Positions 9,380 through 19,153 are shown, numbered from the stretch's first letter. The stretch is 64,000 bases of DNA from Labrys miyagiensis (GCF_030160835.1 NZ_BSPC01000014.1:62001-126000), one strand, 5' to 3'. Notes: generated from the sequence alone by a model not told the origin. Program-made: numbers and translations.

Positions 9380-9436
9380 GGGTTTCCTCCTTGGCGAATT
9401 CTTTCATTGGTTCGTTTCGCGAGCGCCGGGGCGCGG

Positions 9437-10540
9437 TTATGGGCTGGACATGGCGGCGGCATTCGAGATCCGCTGGCCGGCTGCGTTGAACAGGTGGCAG
9501 GCTTTTGGCGGAAAGGAGAGGGCAATCTTGTCGCCCGCGTGGGCGCGACGCCCTGCGCTGTCGCGGATGACCAGCGATTCCTCCCCCTGCCGCATGTAGA
9601 TGAAGGTGTCACTGCCGAGCATCTCGACCACGTAGGCCGCGCCAACGTAGTCCGAGTGGCCGCCGTCGAGCGAAAAGGAAAGATGTTCCGGCCGGATGCC
9701 CAGTGTGACCGGGTCTCCCGGTTTCAAGGGCACCGTTACCGCGACGGACACGCTCGCCCCAAGAGCCAGCGCAACTCTCACCTCGGCCTCACCAACCGCC
9801 TCGACCCTCCCCTTCAGGAGGTTCATCGCAGGCGAACCGATGAAGCCGGCAACGAAAAGGTTAGCCGGCTGCTCGTAGAGATCCAACGGGGTTCCGACTT
9901 GTTCGATCCGGCCGGCATCCATCACCACGATGCGGTCGGCCAGCGTCATCGCCTCGACCTGGTCATGCGTGACATAGATCATGGTCGAGGCGAGCTCGGC
10001 CTTGAGGCGGGCGATTTCCAGGCGCATTCCCACCCGCAGCGCGGCGTCGAGGTTGGACAGGGGTTCGTCAAGCAGGAAGAGCTTCGGCTTGCGCGTGATG
10101 GCCCGGCCGATGGCGACACGCTGGCGTTGACCGCCGGAGAGTTCCCGCGGCTTGCGCCGGATATAGGAGGATAGCCGCAGCTTCTCGGCGGCTGCCGCCA
10201 CGCGGTCAGAGATCTCGGCCCGCGGCGTGCGGGCGATCTGGAGGCCGAAGCCGATGTTGCGGCTGACATCCATATGCGGGTAGAGCGCATAGGATTGGAA
10301 CACCATGGCGACGCCCCTCTCCGGCGGCTCGGCGTCGCTCATGTCGACGCCATCGATCAGGATCCGGCCGGAGCTTGTGGGTTCGAGGCCGGCGATGATC
10401 CGGAGGAGAGTCGACTTGCCGCAGCCGGATGGGCCGACCAGGACGCAAAACTCGCCGTCCTGAATGGTGAGCGAGAGTTCGGGTATGACCGCATGGCTCC
10501 CGAAGCGCTTGGTTATCCTGTCGATGGAAAGTGTGGCCAT
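9437..10540 (-). CDS. Carbohydrate ABC importer ATPase (MalK/UgpC type)
   Basis: A 367-residue ATPase of the CUT1 class. Walker A GPSGCGKST, Q-loop FQSYALYPH, signature LSGGQRQR, Walker B LFLLDEP and H-loop THDQVEAM are all present. The C-terminal third is the OB-fold regulatory domain typical of MalK/UgpC (GIRPEHLS). It follows the permease gene by 3 bp and precedes the SDR gene. It powers the permeases at 10544 and 11374. Confidence 0.93.
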   Translation of the reverse strand: MATLSIDRITKRFGSHAVIPELSLTIQDGEFCVLVGPSGCGKSTLLRIIAGLEPTSSGRILIDGVDMSDAEPPERGVAMVFQSYALYPHMDVSRNIGFGLQIARTPRAEISDRVAAAAEKLRLSSYIRRKPRELSGGQRQRVAIGRAITRKPKLFLLDEPLSNLDAALRVGMRLEIARLKAELASTMIYVTHDQVEAMTLADRIVVMDAGRIEQVGTPLDLYEQPANLFVAGFIGSPAMNLLKGRVEAVGEAEVRVALALGASVSVAVTVPLKPGDPVTLGIRPEHLSFSLDGGHSDYVGAAYVVEMLGSDTFIYMRQGEESLVIRDSAGRRAHAGDKIALSFPPKACHLFNAAGQRISNAAAMSSP

Positions 10541-10543
10541 GGC

Positions 10544-11377
10544 TCAGCCTTTCACGGCGCCGGCCAGCAGCCCGCGAACGAAGGCACGCTGGACCAGCAC
10601 ATAGAGGAGGATCAGGGGAAGTGCGATCAGCGTCAGGATCGCGAACAGGGCGCCGGGATTAGCCATATAGAGCCCGGAATACTGCATCGGCACGATGGTC
10701 AGGGTCTTCAACTCGGTCCTTGTGAGAACGATCAGGGCCAGGAAAAACTCGTTCCAGGTCACGATGAACTGCCAGATCGTGACGAAGACGAGCGCCGGCC
10801 GCACGAGGGGGAGGGCGACGTGCCAATAGATCTGCCAGGGGTTGCAACCATCGACACGGGCAGCTTCGAAGAGTTCCTGCGGCGAATCCTCCATGAACGC
10901 CTTGAGGATCACCATGGCGAAAGGCACGCCGAGCGCGGCATAGGGCAGGATCAGGCCGATATAGGTGTTGATCCAGCCGAAGTTCTTGAGAAGGATCGCC
11001 AGTGGCAGCACCAGCGAGGCGAGCGGCACCATCAGCGTCGTCAGCAGCGTCGCATAGAGGAAGAGGGTTCCCCGCAAGCGCAGCACCGCGCAGGCGAAGG
11101 CGAAAAACGACGACAGCGCCACGACGATCGCGACCGTCGCGACCGTGACGATGAGGCTGTTGAGGAAGATCCGGCCCAGCGGGTTGTCCCTTGTCACCGT
11201 CACGAAATTGTCCAGGGTGACAGGCCAGGTCACGAGCGCGGGATTGAAGGCCTGAGCCGGCGTCCGGAGGCCGATGGAAAGCATGTAGATCTGCGGAACC
11301 ATCCACAGGGCCAGCACTGCGAAGAGCACGATATGGACAGCCAGCGAATGCAGTCGGTTTCGGCCGAGGCTGGTCAT
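10544..11377 (-). CDS. Carbohydrate ABC permease (MalG/UgpE type)
   Basis: A 277-residue inner-membrane permease with six hydrophobic segments and the EAA loop (EAARVDGCNPWQIYWHVALPL), preceded by the MVPQIYMLS segment near the N-terminus. It partners the permease at 11374, with which it overlaps by 4 bp (ATGA). CUT1 family, usually transporting oligosaccharides, polyols or glycerol phosphate; substrate unknown. Confidence 0.92.
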   Translation of the reverse strand: MTSLGRNRLHSLAVHIVLFAVLALWMVPQIYMLSIGLRTPAQAFNPALVTWPVTLDNFVTVTRDNPLGRIFLNSLIVTVATVAIVVALSSFFAFACAVLRLRGTLFLYATLLTTLMVPLASLVLPLAILLKNFGWINTYIGLILPYAALGVPFAMVILKAFMEDSPQELFEAARVDGCNPWQIYWHVALPLVRPALVFVTIWQFIVTWNEFFLALIVLTRTELKTLTIVPMQYSGLYMANPGALFAILTLIALPLILLYVLVQRAFVRGLLAGAVKG

Positions 11378-12306
11378 TGGCGCTCCTTCGAGGCGGGCGT
11401 CAGGCGGGCGCCGAGGAGGACAATCTGGACAAGCGACAGGACGAGGGCGAGCAGCAGGACGATGACCGAGAGCGCCGCGCCTCCTCCGGTATCATTGAGA
11501 ACGAAGCTCTGCTTGAAGATGTAGGTGCCGAAGACTTCACTGGCGTGGTTCGGCCCGCCACCCGTCATCAGATGGACGATCGGGAAGGTCTGCAGCGTGC
11601 CGATGATCCCGAGCAGCAGCAGCGACTTGGTCGCGGGTGCCAGCATCGGAACGACGACATGCACGGCCAGGCGCCAGCCCGTCGCGCCATCGACCCGGGC
11701 GGCGTCCAGTATTTCGCTCGGCATGTTGGCGATACCGGCGATGTACATGAGCATCGAGAAGCCGGTCCATTGCCAGATATTGACGATGATGAGCGCGTAG
11801 ATTGCCGATTTGGGATCGCCGATCGGTGAACTCACCATCACCATGCCGAGATGCTTCAGATATTCCTGGGCGATGCCGTAATATGGCGCGTAGATCTGCA
11901 CCCAGACAAGGCTGACGACGGACACCGACGTCACCACCGGCAGGAAGAACGCCGTGCGGAAGAAGCCGCGCAGGCGCTGGGTGTGGCGCTCGATGAAATA
12001 GGCGAGCAGGCCGCCGATCAGCATCTGCACCGGGATGGTGATGATCGCCCAGAGCGCCATGTTGCGCACGACGACCCAGAAGGTCGGATCCGTAAGCACG
12101 GCCGCATAATTGGCAAAGCCGCTCAGGGCCAGGACGCCGACCGCATTCCTGGCGTAGAGGCTCTGGCCGATCACCCAGAGTATCGGATAGGCGATGAAAA
12201 TGATGAACAGCGTCGCCGCCGGCAGCACGAAGCCATAGGAAAGAAGGCGGCCCCGTCCTGGCCGTCGCGACGCAAGTAGGATCGTTTGCCCGGCTTGTGC
12301 CTGCAT
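11374..12306 (-). CDS. Carbohydrate ABC permease (MalF/UgpA type)
   Basis: A 310-residue permease with six membrane segments and an EAA-type loop (ILDAARVDGATGWRLAVHVV). The start at 12306 (MQAQAGQTIL) is preferred because GGGG lies nine bases upstream; an ATG three codons earlier sits directly on that site, and longer readings run into the binding-protein gene. Its stop overlaps the next permease by 4 bp. Confidence 0.9.
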   Translation of the reverse strand: MQAQAGQTILLASRRPGRGRLLSYGFVLPAATLFIIFIAYPILWVIGQSLYARNAVGVLALSGFANYAAVLTDPTFWVVVRNMALWAIITIPVQMLIGGLLAYFIERHTQRLRGFFRTAFFLPVVTSVSVVSLVWVQIYAPYYGIAQEYLKHLGMVMVSSPIGDPKSAIYALIIVNIWQWTGFSMLMYIAGIANMPSEILDAARVDGATGWRLAVHVVVPMLAPATKSLLLLGIIGTLQTFPIVHLMTGGGPNHASEVFGTYIFKQSFVLNDTGGGAALSVIVLLLALVLSLVQIVLLGARLTPASKERQ

Positions 12307-12361
12307 GCCTGTCATCCCCGGTAAGGGACCGGGCGCGCGGGGCGCCCGGTCGGGATAGGGT

Positions 12362-13645
12362 CTATTTGCCGAGCGCCTTGTCGGTCGCTGCCTGGACCGA
12401 AGCGAGCGCCGCTTCCGGCTCGAGGCTGCCAGCGGCAACGCCGGCCAAGGCGTTGTCGAGGGCCTCGGACACGGCAGGGGAAGCGAAGCGCTGGTTCTCG
12501 GCCTTCGGCAGATCGGCCATGAAGCGCGCCGACATCTCCTTGACGTGATCGGTGATGTCGCCCTTCGGCTCATGGCCCGAGAAGGCCGGCAGATCGTTGA
12601 GATCGTTCAGCGCCTCCTGCAGGCCGACACCATTGGTCAGCTCGGCCAGGAAGGTCCAGGATTCGGGATGCTTGGCGCCATTCTTGGTCAGGCCGTAGCC
12701 GATGTCGATGCCGCCGACCGGCGGGCTGGCGGATACGCCATCCTTGACGGGCGGCAGGTAGAAAAAGTCGAACCCGTCCATGTTCTGGACGAACTCGGAG
12801 AGCGGGGGCGGAAACTTGCTTTCCTGCATCCACCAGGAGCCGAGCGCCATCATGCCCACGCGCCCCTGCGCGAACAACTGCGCGCCGGTCGGATAGGCAT
12901 GCGCGCCGAGGGCGCCTTGCTGGAAGATCGCGTCATCGAACAGGCCCTTCCACGCCTTCATGGCCGAGACCAGTTCTGGCGATGTCCAAGGTGCCTGGCC
13001 CGCCTGCGCCTTGTCGACGATGCCGGCGGAGAACTGGTTGGCGAGCATCAGGAAGACGTTCTCGTTCTGCCAGCCATCGGCAGCGCCCTGGAACATCGGG
13101 ATATAGCCGCCGTCGGTGAGCGCCTTCGCGGCTGCCTTGAGATCGGCATAGGTCTTGGGAACCGAGATCTTGAGCTGGTCGAACAGCTTCCGGTTGTACC
13201 AGATGCAGAGAACCTGCGATTCCTGCGGCACGATATAGTTGTTCTTGTCGCCGGGCGGATTGCCCATCTGCATCTGCCGGCGATTGACCGGGAACACCTT
13301 GTCCTGCCAGCCATCGCCCCAAGCCTTGGCGGCGAGCTGGTCGATCGGCTCGAGATTATCACGATATTGCTGCGTGAGGGAGCCAGGCTGCAGGCCTATC
13401 ACGTCCGGCAGGCTGTCGGAGGCTGCCGCCGCCTTCAGCGCTGTGATGTATTCCGGTGAGTAGTTGTAATAGGTATAGGTGACCTTGATGTCCGGATGCG
13501 CCTTCTGGAAGGCATCGATGGACTTTTGCATGGTGCTCTGGACGAACCAAGACCAGACGGTTACTTCCTTTTGCTGGGCGAATGCGGATAAGGTCGACAG
13601 CGCAAACGCAAGAATGCCTGCACTCAGAAAAAATTTGCCTCGCAT
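12362..13645 (-). CDS. Extracellular solute-binding protein, family 1 (sugar or polyol)
   Basis: A 427-residue periplasmic binding protein. The start at 13645 (MRGKFFLSAG) follows a strong GGAGGAGGAAG site and gives a clean signal peptide ending near SAFA. The mature part begins KEVTVWSWFVQ and has the family-1 pattern (AFQKAHPDIKVTY, GSWWMQESKF). First gene of the operon SBP > UgpA > UgpE > MalK > SDR. The reductase downstream suggests a polyol or keto-sugar ligand; this is inference. Confidence 0.9.
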   Translation of the reverse strand: MRGKFFLSAGILAFALSTLSAFAQQKEVTVWSWFVQSTMQKSIDAFQKAHPDIKVTYTYYNYSPEYITALKAAAASDSLPDVIGLQPGSLTQQYRDNLEPIDQLAAKAWGDGWQDKVFPVNRRQMQMGNPPGDKNNYIVPQESQVLCIWYNRKLFDQLKISVPKTYADLKAAAKALTDGGYIPMFQGAADGWQNENVFLMLANQFSAGIVDKAQAGQAPWTSPELVSAMKAWKGLFDDAIFQQGALGAHAYPTGAQLFAQGRVGMMALGSWWMQESKFPPPLSEFVQNMDGFDFFYLPPVKDGVSASPPVGGIDIGYGLTKNGAKHPESWTFLAELTNGVGLQEALNDLNDLPAFSGHEPKGDITDHVKEMSARFMADLPKAENQRFASPAVSEALDNALAGVAAGSLEPEAALASVQAATDKALGK

Positions 13646-14011
13646 GAGACTTCCTCCTCCTTGAATGTTTATTTGCGTGCCCACGCACGGATGCTCGGCC
13701 GCGCGTCGGTCTGGCTATCTGCCGTCTCGTTGATCGGACGGCTTGGGTTTGCCTTGGGCGTCGAACAGCAGCGAGCGGATCCACGCCGATATTGGATAGA
13801 CCTTGAACGACAACAGTAAGGGCGTCTTCTCAAATTCTGTCAATATCTATCTATTTATGTCAGATAAGTTCGCGTAGAACGGCGCACACCGCATCAAAGT
13901 CGTTATATTTCAATATATTGTGCGGAGTTCAGCGGGCGCTGGATTGAGCCACGGCCTTCGAAGCTCCCCCTGGCGCGTCATCGGGCATGAAATGACCAAC
14001 CCTGCCGCTAA

Positions 14012-14107
14012 ATGGGATTGTTGAGCGTCATTCGACGTTGGCACTACCGGGACTATTTCTCGATCCGGGAGATATCCCGACGCACAGGGCTTTCGAGGAA
14101 CATCCTC
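14012..14107 (+). pseudogene. istA: Fragment of an IS21-family IstA transposase, N-terminus only
   Basis: The frame starting at 14012 reads MGLLSVIRRWHYRDYFSIRE and then ISRRTGLSRN, the N-terminal helix-turn-helix of many alphaproteobacterial IS21 IstA proteins (SVIRRWHYR...SIREIARRTGLSRN). Similarity stops after about 31 codons; what follows is unrelated and ends in a family B repeat. It is an insertion-sequence relic. No IstB or terminal repeats are seen. Confidence 0.7.
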
Positions 14108-14223
14108 GAGCCGCATCGGCACTGCCGGTGCACACGAATGTGCGTGCACGTCCCTGTTGACCGGATGCGTCCAATAAAACAGGCCGAGCCCGCTAAGGCG
14201 GCCAAAAGTAGCGCATGGCTTGT

Positions 14224-14272
14224 GCGTCTTACCTTCAGATCGGATCGCCAAGATTCGCAAAAAGCTTTTGAT
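14224..14272. repeat. Dispersed repeat, family B, copy 2
   Basis: Inverted copy of the 8603-8655 element, with the core TTCAGATCGGATCGCCAAG and then TTCGCAAAAAGCTTTTGA. It follows the IS21 fragment by about 120 bases. Confidence 0.6.
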
Positions 14273-14451
14273 GCCAATTCGCTAACTTGGAAATCCGCTG
14301 CTACCTGAACGCATTTTGCTTTAGTGCAAGTGAAGGACAACTTTCCGGAGGCGGGCCGGGTCACCCCGGTAGCCGACTGGGGTCGTGACCAACTACAATG
14401 GCCCGATACACGCTATCGGTTCAGGCCCATAATTCTCGCCGATAGGAAGGT

Positions 14452-14479
14452 GGCCGAGACCATCATGGGCGTCTCGGCC
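14452..14479. terminator. Strong hairpin downstream of frcA
   Basis: Perfect 9-bp stem GGCCGAGAC / GTCTCGGCC with a 10-base loop. On the plus strand it is followed by ATTCTTTTCGTCTT; on the minus strand, the frcA direction, no U tract follows. It may terminate from the left or stabilise the end of the frc transcript. Confidence 0.45.
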
Positions 14480-14492
14480 ATTCTTTTCGTCT

Positions 14493-15275
14493 TCAGGAGG
14501 CGAGCAATTCCTCAGGAGGCGCCTTGGCGCCGGTCATGAAGGCAACCGCATCCGACATGCTGTATTCTCGTGGGTTGATGATGCAAAGCCGTCGCCCGAG
14601 CCGGTGGATATGGATGCGGTCAGCCACCTCGAAGACGTGCGGCATGTTGTGAGAGATAAGCACGATTGGCAGACCGCGCCGCTTCACATCCAAGATAAGC
14701 TCGAGCACGCGACGGCTTTCCTTGACCCCGAGCGCCGCTGTCGGTTCGTCCATGAAGATGACCTTCGAACCGAATGCCGCGGCTCTGGCAACCGCCACGC
14801 CCTGGCGTTGTCCACCGGAGAGGGTCTCGACTGCCTGGCTGATGTTCTGAATTGTCATCAAGCCGAGTTCAGTCAGTTTCTCGCGAGCTCGCTTTTCCAT
14901 CGCCTGGCGATCGAGCATGCGAAGCCATTTTCCAAGGGGGCCGGGCTTACGAATTTCGCGACCGAGGAACATGTTGTCCGCGATGGAAAGTGCGGGCGAC
15001 AAGGCGAGATTCTGATAAACGCACTCGATGCCGGCTTCCCGAGCCTCGATGGGCGACTTGAAGTTGATGACCTTTCCATCGAGCTTGATCTCCCCTTCAT
15101 CCGGGGTGACAGCCCCGGACAGAGCCTTGATCAACGATGATTTGCCCGCACCATTGTCGCCGATGACAGCCAGGATTTCGCCAGGGTAGAGATCGAAGTC
15201 GCAGTCGTTGAGCGCGGTCACGCGGCCGTACCGTTTGACGAGACCACGTCCGGATAGAATGGGTTCCTGTGCCAT
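14493..15275 (-). CDS. frcA: Fructose-type sugar ABC importer ATPase
   Basis: A 260-residue single-domain ATPase of the CUT2 class: Walker A GDNGAGKSS, signature LSGGQRQ, Walker B VIFMDEPTAAL. Start at 15275 (MAQEPILSGRG); its ATG shares one base with the frcC stop. FrcA normally has one nucleotide-binding domain, unlike RbsA, and this length fits. Third gene of frcB-frcC-frcA. Confidence 0.9.
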   Translation of the reverse strand: MAQEPILSGRGLVKRYGRVTALNDCDFDLYPGEILAVIGDNGAGKSSLIKALSGAVTPDEGEIKLDGKVINFKSPIEAREAGIECVYQNLALSPALSIADNMFLGREIRKPGPLGKWLRMLDRQAMEKRAREKLTELGLMTIQNISQAVETLSGGQRQGVAVARAAAFGSKVIFMDEPTAALGVKESRRVLELILDVKRRGLPIVLISHNMPHVFEVADRIHIHRLGRRLCIINPREYSMSDAVAFMTGAKAPPEELLAS

Positions 15276-16357
15276 TAGCCTGCAACCTTTCTGATCCATT
15301 GATCGACCGTGACGGCACCGATGATCAGTGCGCCGATCAACAAATACGTCCACTGCGGGTCCGTGCCGATGAGCCGAAGACCAAGCTGGAATACCCCGAC
15401 GATCAGAGCGCCGAAGATCATGCCAAGGATCGAGCCGCGACCGCCGAACAACGAGATGCCTCCGATCACGACCGCCGTGATCGACTCAATGTTGGCGAAC
15501 TGTCCGGAGGTAGGAGAAACGGACCCCAATCGCCCAATGATGACCCATCCGGCGAGTGCACAGATCACGCCCGAGATCGTATAGACCTGGAGCAGGATTC
15601 GATTTGTGCCGACACCGGCGAGCTCAGCGGCCTCAGGATCGTCGCCGACCGCGTAAACATGCCTGCCCCAGGCTGTGTGGTTCAAGACGAACCAAAACAC
15701 AGCCACGAGCAGTACCATTGCCAGCACGCCGACCGTGAAAACGGCTCCGCTGATGCGGAACGTCGCGCCGAACAACTGAAGGAGCGGGGCTTGTGCTGAG
15801 ATATCCTGACTGCGGATTGTCTCGTTCGCCGAGTAGAGGAAATTGGTCGCGAGAAAGATTTGCCACGTGCCCAGCGTGACGATGAAGGGCGGCAGCTTCA
15901 TTTTTGAGACGAGGACGCCGTTGATGTAGCCGCAAAGCGCGCCACAGGCGAAGCCGAAGAGAATGGAAATCGGTGCAGGCAGACCGTAATGGAACGTGAA
16001 CTGGCCCATCACAACAGACGACAGGACCATGATAGCACCGACGGAGAGATCGATGCCGGCAGTAAGGATCACGAGCGTCTGAGCCGCCCCGACGATGCCT
16101 GTGACGGCGACCTGCTGTAAGATCAAGGTCAGCGAAAAAGCCGAGAAAAACTTCGTACCGAGGATTGCTCCGAAAACAGCAACCGACAGGACGAGTACAA
16201 TCAACGGTACCATCGCTGGGTTGCCGTGCAGAAAGTGCTGTGCTTTCTCCAGCGAAGACTTGCTGTGTGTATCGAAACTGGCCACGGACGTGTCGCTGCC
16301 CGAGAGAACCTTCTCGAACTCCTGTGGCCGCCCCGCATTTGCCGAAGGATCGGTCAT
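15275..16357 (-). CDS. frcC: Fructose-type sugar ABC importer permease
   Basis: A 360-residue CUT2 permease with about eight to ten membrane segments; conserved LTAGIDLSVGAIMVL and GGISLFGGRGS motifs of the RbsC family. The start at 16357 (MTDPSANAG) lies 10 bases after GGAGG; an ATG six codons upstream has no good site. The hydrophilic N-terminal 40 residues resemble rhizobial FrcC. Confidence 0.9.
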   Translation of the reverse strand: MTDPSANAGRPQEFEKVLSGSDTSVASFDTHSKSSLEKAQHFLHGNPAMVPLIVLVLSVAVFGAILGTKFFSAFSLTLILQQVAVTGIVGAAQTLVILTAGIDLSVGAIMVLSSVVMGQFTFHYGLPAPISILFGFACGALCGYINGVLVSKMKLPPFIVTLGTWQIFLATNFLYSANETIRSQDISAQAPLLQLFGATFRISGAVFTVGVLAMVLLVAVFWFVLNHTAWGRHVYAVGDDPEAAELAGVGTNRILLQVYTISGVICALAGWVIIGRLGSVSPTSGQFANIESITAVVIGGISLFGGRGSILGMIFGALIVGVFQLGLRLIGTDPQWTYLLIGALIIGAVTVDQWIRKVAG

Positions 16358-16394
16358 ATTCTGGGTTCCTCCCATGCGTCGGTGTCTGCTGCAA

Positions 16395-16420
16395 GGAGGA
16401 GGGCTTTTCGGCCCACCTCC
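16395..16420 (-). other. Intercistronic hairpin between frcB and frcC
   Basis: On the minus strand GGAGGTGGGC pairs with GCCCTCCTCC around a CGAAAA loop. Hairpins between a binding-protein gene and its permease often protect the upstream mRNA and raise the binding-protein level; that role is inferred. Confidence 0.45.
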
Positions 16421-16456
16421 GCGTTGCGAGAACGAGCGCCTTGTTGGCTGTGACGG

Positions 16457-17491
16457 CTAGCCCCAGCAGAGATCCTTGCCCTTTTTGGTGTCGATGGATT
16501 CGACACCGGCAGCAGGCTTGTCGGTCACCAGCGTCGCGCCGGTATCGAAGAACTTCTTGCCTTCGGTCGGCTTGGGCTTTTCGCCGGTGTCAGCGAACTT
16601 CTTGATCGCTTCGATGCCCATGGCGGCCATCTTGAGCGGATATTGCTGGGAGGTCGCGCCGATGACGCCTTCGGCAACGTTCTTCACGCCCGGGCAGCCG
16701 CCATCGACGGAGACAAGCAGGACGTCCTTCTCACGGCCGACGGCCTTGAGGGCCTCATAGGCGCCAGCGGCCGCAGGTTCGTTGATCGTGTAGACGACAT
16801 CGATCATCGGCTCTTTCTGGAGACAGTTTTCCATCGCCGAACGGCCGCCTTCCTCGTTGCCGTTTGTGACATCATGGCAGACGTTGCGAGCATCGCCAAA
16901 GTCCTGGATTTTGGTTGGATTCTCGATCTTGCTGATGCCAAAGCCACTCATGAAGCCTTGATCACGCAGAACGTCCACCGTGGGCTGACTTGGATTGAGG
17001 TCGAGATAGGCAATTTTTGCACCCTTGGCCTTGTCGCCCAAGGCCGCGTTCGCCCATTTTCCAATCAGTTCGCCTGCCTTGAAATTATCGGTCGCAAACG
17101 TTGCGTCGGCGGCCTCCACGGGTTCCAGCGGCGTATCGAGAGCTATGACCAAAATACCGGCGTCCCGCGCCTTCTTCACCGAGTCCACGATCGCCTTGGA
17201 GTCGGAGGGAACCAGCAGGATGCCTTTGGCTCCATCGGCAATACAGGATTCAATCGCCGATACCTGGCTCTCATTGTCTCCATCGATCTTGCCGGCGTAA
17301 GACTTGAGATCGATGCCGAGTTCCTTGGCCTTGGCGCTCGCTCCCTCCTTCATCTTCACAAAGAAGGGGTTGGTATCGGTCTTGGTGATGAGGCATGCAC
17401 CGACATTGGCGGCCGACGCTGGCAAGGCCATGGCGCTGAGGGCCAAGGCGCTCGCACCGATAAGCACGGATTTTAGGACAGTGTGCGTCAT
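16457..17491 (-). CDS. frcB: Fructose-type sugar ABC importer periplasmic binding protein
   Basis: A 344-residue binding protein with signal peptide (ending near LPASA). The mature part is near-identical in pattern to rhizobial Frc[21 protein letters not shown], then [31 protein letters not shown] and the C-terminal LCWG. The rhizobial FrcBCA system imports fructose, mannose and ribose by high-affinity uptake. First gene of the minus-strand operon; frcR is divergent with a 209-bp shared control region. Confidence 0.93.
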   Translation of the reverse strand: MTHTVLKSVLIGASALALSAMALPASAANVGACLITKTDTNPFFVKMKEGASAKAKELGIDLKSYAGKIDGDNESQVSAIESCIADGAKGILLVPSDSKAIVDSVKKARDAGILVIALDTPLEPVEAADATFATDNFKAGELIGKWANAALGDKAKGAKIAYLDLNPSQPTVDVLRDQGFMSGFGISKIENPTKIQDFGDARNVCHDVTNGNEEGGRSAMENCLQKEPMIDVVYTINEPAAAGAYEALKAVGREKDVLLVSVDGGCPGVKNVAEGVIGATSQQYPLKMAAMGIEAIKKFADTGEKPKPTEGKKFFDTGATLVTDKPAAGVESIDTKKGKDLCWG

Positions 17492-17611
17492 TCAATCTTC
17501 CTCCCGATTTGAACCGCCTGATCGGCTTATGCCGACCTCTTGAGCGGCACCGCGCATCTCCGCGTCGGCTGTGTTAAAGAGTCAACACGAAAACGTGAAA
17601 ACGTCAATAAC

Positions 17612-17628
17612 TAAATAACTCTTATTTA
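17612..17628. promoter_or_regulatory. Candidate operator between frcB and frcR
   Basis: Perfect inverted repeat TAAATAA, CTC, TTATTTA in the divergent promoter region, 121 bp from the frcB start and 73 bp from the frcR start. Its position suggests binding by the ROK regulator FrcR. Not tested. Confidence 0.45.
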
Positions 17629-17700
17629 TTTATCTCACCCCCTTGCACGGCATTTGGAAAGAGTGGACAACATCCTGGCCCATCAAATGCGGGGAACAGG

Positions 17701-18912
17701 GTGGACGTCGACGTCTCGAAACAGGACTCTTTTGATGCGGGCGGCAGCAGGCTTCGCCGCGGCACCAATCAGAGCGACATGCGCGATCACAACGAACGGC
17801 TTGTGCTGTCGCTTGTTCGCGAGCATGGATCGCTTGCCAAGTCGGATATCGCCCGTTTGACCGGACTGACGCTCCAGACCGTTTCCGTCATCATGCGAGA
17901 GCTTGAGCAAACCTCCCTGCTGGTCCGGCAACCGCCGGTCCGTGGCAAGGTCGGCCAACCTTCAGTGCCAATGGCGCTCAATCCGGACGGGGCCTTCTTC
18001 TTCGGTCTGAAGATTGGGCGGCGCAGTTCTGAACTCGTGTTGATCGATTTCCTGGGAACCGTCAGGTCGATGCTGAGCCAGTCCTATCGGTATCCCACGC
18101 CAGGAGATACCGTCGGCTTCGCCGCCGACAGTATGCAAGCTATGCGCGCTGGCCTTCCCGCTGGATTGAGGGAGCGAGTCGCGGGGCTGGGGATCGCGAT
18201 CCCGTTTGAACTCTGGAACTGGGTCGACGCCGCCGGTGCGCCGGCCTCGGTGATGGATGATTGGCGTGATCGTGACATCAGGGCGGATCTGCAGGCGCGT
18301 TGTGAGTTTCCGGTCTACATCCAGAACGACGCAACGTCTGCATGCGGAGCGGAACTCGCGTTCGGTGGCGCAAAGGGCCTGCGCGATTTCGTATATTTTT
18401 ACATCGGTGCATTTGCCGGTGGGGGCGTGGTCCTGAATGGCCGCCTCTTTAGCGGAGTGACGGGCAATGCCGGGGCGTTGGGTTCGATGCCAGTTCCGTC
18501 ATCAGACGGAAAGCCCGCCCAACTCATCGACCGCGCCTCAATTGCCATGCTTGAGAAGGCGCTCAGTCGCCGGGGCATTGATGCCAATCATCTGTGGACC
18601 TCACCCCAGAATTGGGGCGAACTGGGCGAGGACGTCGATATCTGGATCGCCGATGCGAGCGAGGCGCTGGCCTACGCGATCGCCTCAGCCTGTGCGGTAA
18701 TCGACTTTGAGGTCGCGATAATCGATGGCTGGATGCCGACCGAGATAAAGGCCCGTCTCGTTGCCGCGATCCGCGATGCACTTACGCGCGTCGACGTTGA
18801 AGGCCTTACGCTGCCCGAGGTTCGCGAAGGTACAGTTGGGATTCATGCAAGAGCACTTGGTGGAGCCAGTCTGCCTCTCTCTGCTCGTTATCAGGTCGCG
18901 ATTTCAAGATAA
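17701..18912 (+). CDS. frcR: ROK-family transcriptional regulator of the frc operon
   Basis: A 403-residue protein with an N-terminal winged helix (NERLVLSLVREHGSLAKSDI, then ARLTGLTLQTVSVIMRELEQ) joined to a ROK sugar-binding fold (PVYIQNDATSACGAELAFGG). Start is GTG at 17701 with GGGGA upstream. Divergent from frcBCA, as in rhizobia, so it probably represses or senses fructose. It is a regulator, not a kinase: the N-terminal phosphate loop of true ROK kinases is not evident. Confidence 0.9.
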   Translation: MDVDVSKQDSFDAGGSRLRRGTNQSDMRDHNERLVLSLVREHGSLAKSDIARLTGLTLQTVSVIMRELEQTSLLVRQPPVRGKVGQPSVPMALNPDGAFFFGLKIGRRSSELVLIDFLGTVRSMLSQSYRYPTPGDTVGFAADSMQAMRAGLPAGLRERVAGLGIAIPFELWNWVDAAGAPASVMDDWRDRDIRADLQARCEFPVYIQNDATSACGAELAFGGAKGLRDFVYFYIGAFAGGGVVLNGRLFSGVTGNAGALGSMPVPSSDGKPAQLIDRASIAMLEKALSRRGIDANHLWTSPQNWGELGEDVDIWIADASEALAYAIASACAVIDFEVAIIDGWMPTEIKARLVAAIRDALTRVDVEGLTLPEVREGTVGIHARALGGASLPLSARYQVAISR

Positions 18913-19153
18913 CGCACAAAAGCGCCGCTGATTTATTTGCCGAAGCGGCTGAACAAGAACGCCGCAGCGAGAGATCTTGAAGCGGGCGAATGAGAAGCTG
19001 GATTCGCATAATATTGGTTGTGGACCGGATTCTCAGAAGAACGTTCGCCATCGCTTATGCTGCGCGAGTCCTCGGCGGCAGCCTCCTCCTTGTTGAGCTG
19101 AATCCCTGGCCCCTGATTTCGGGGGGCGACGGATTGACACCATCCACCGGCGG

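Larger units (their letters stand above)
13646..14492. other. Long gene-poor gap between two ABC operons
   Basis: About 850 bp. The left part is AT-richer (TCAATATCTATCTATTTATG near 13840-13860) and probably holds the promoter of the SBP operon. The right part has an IS21-type transposase fragment (14012-14107), a family B repeat (14224-14272) and a strong hairpin (14452-14479). No intact gene. Confidence 0.6.

Noticed and set aside
8801-11524. Long plus-strand frames (about 457 and 416 codons)
   Set aside because: They are mirror images of the SDR, ATPase and permease genes.
14012-14308. 98-codon gene at the IS21 fragment
   Set aside because: Only the first 31 codons resemble IstA; the rest is unrelated and runs into a repeat, so it is a relic, not a gene.
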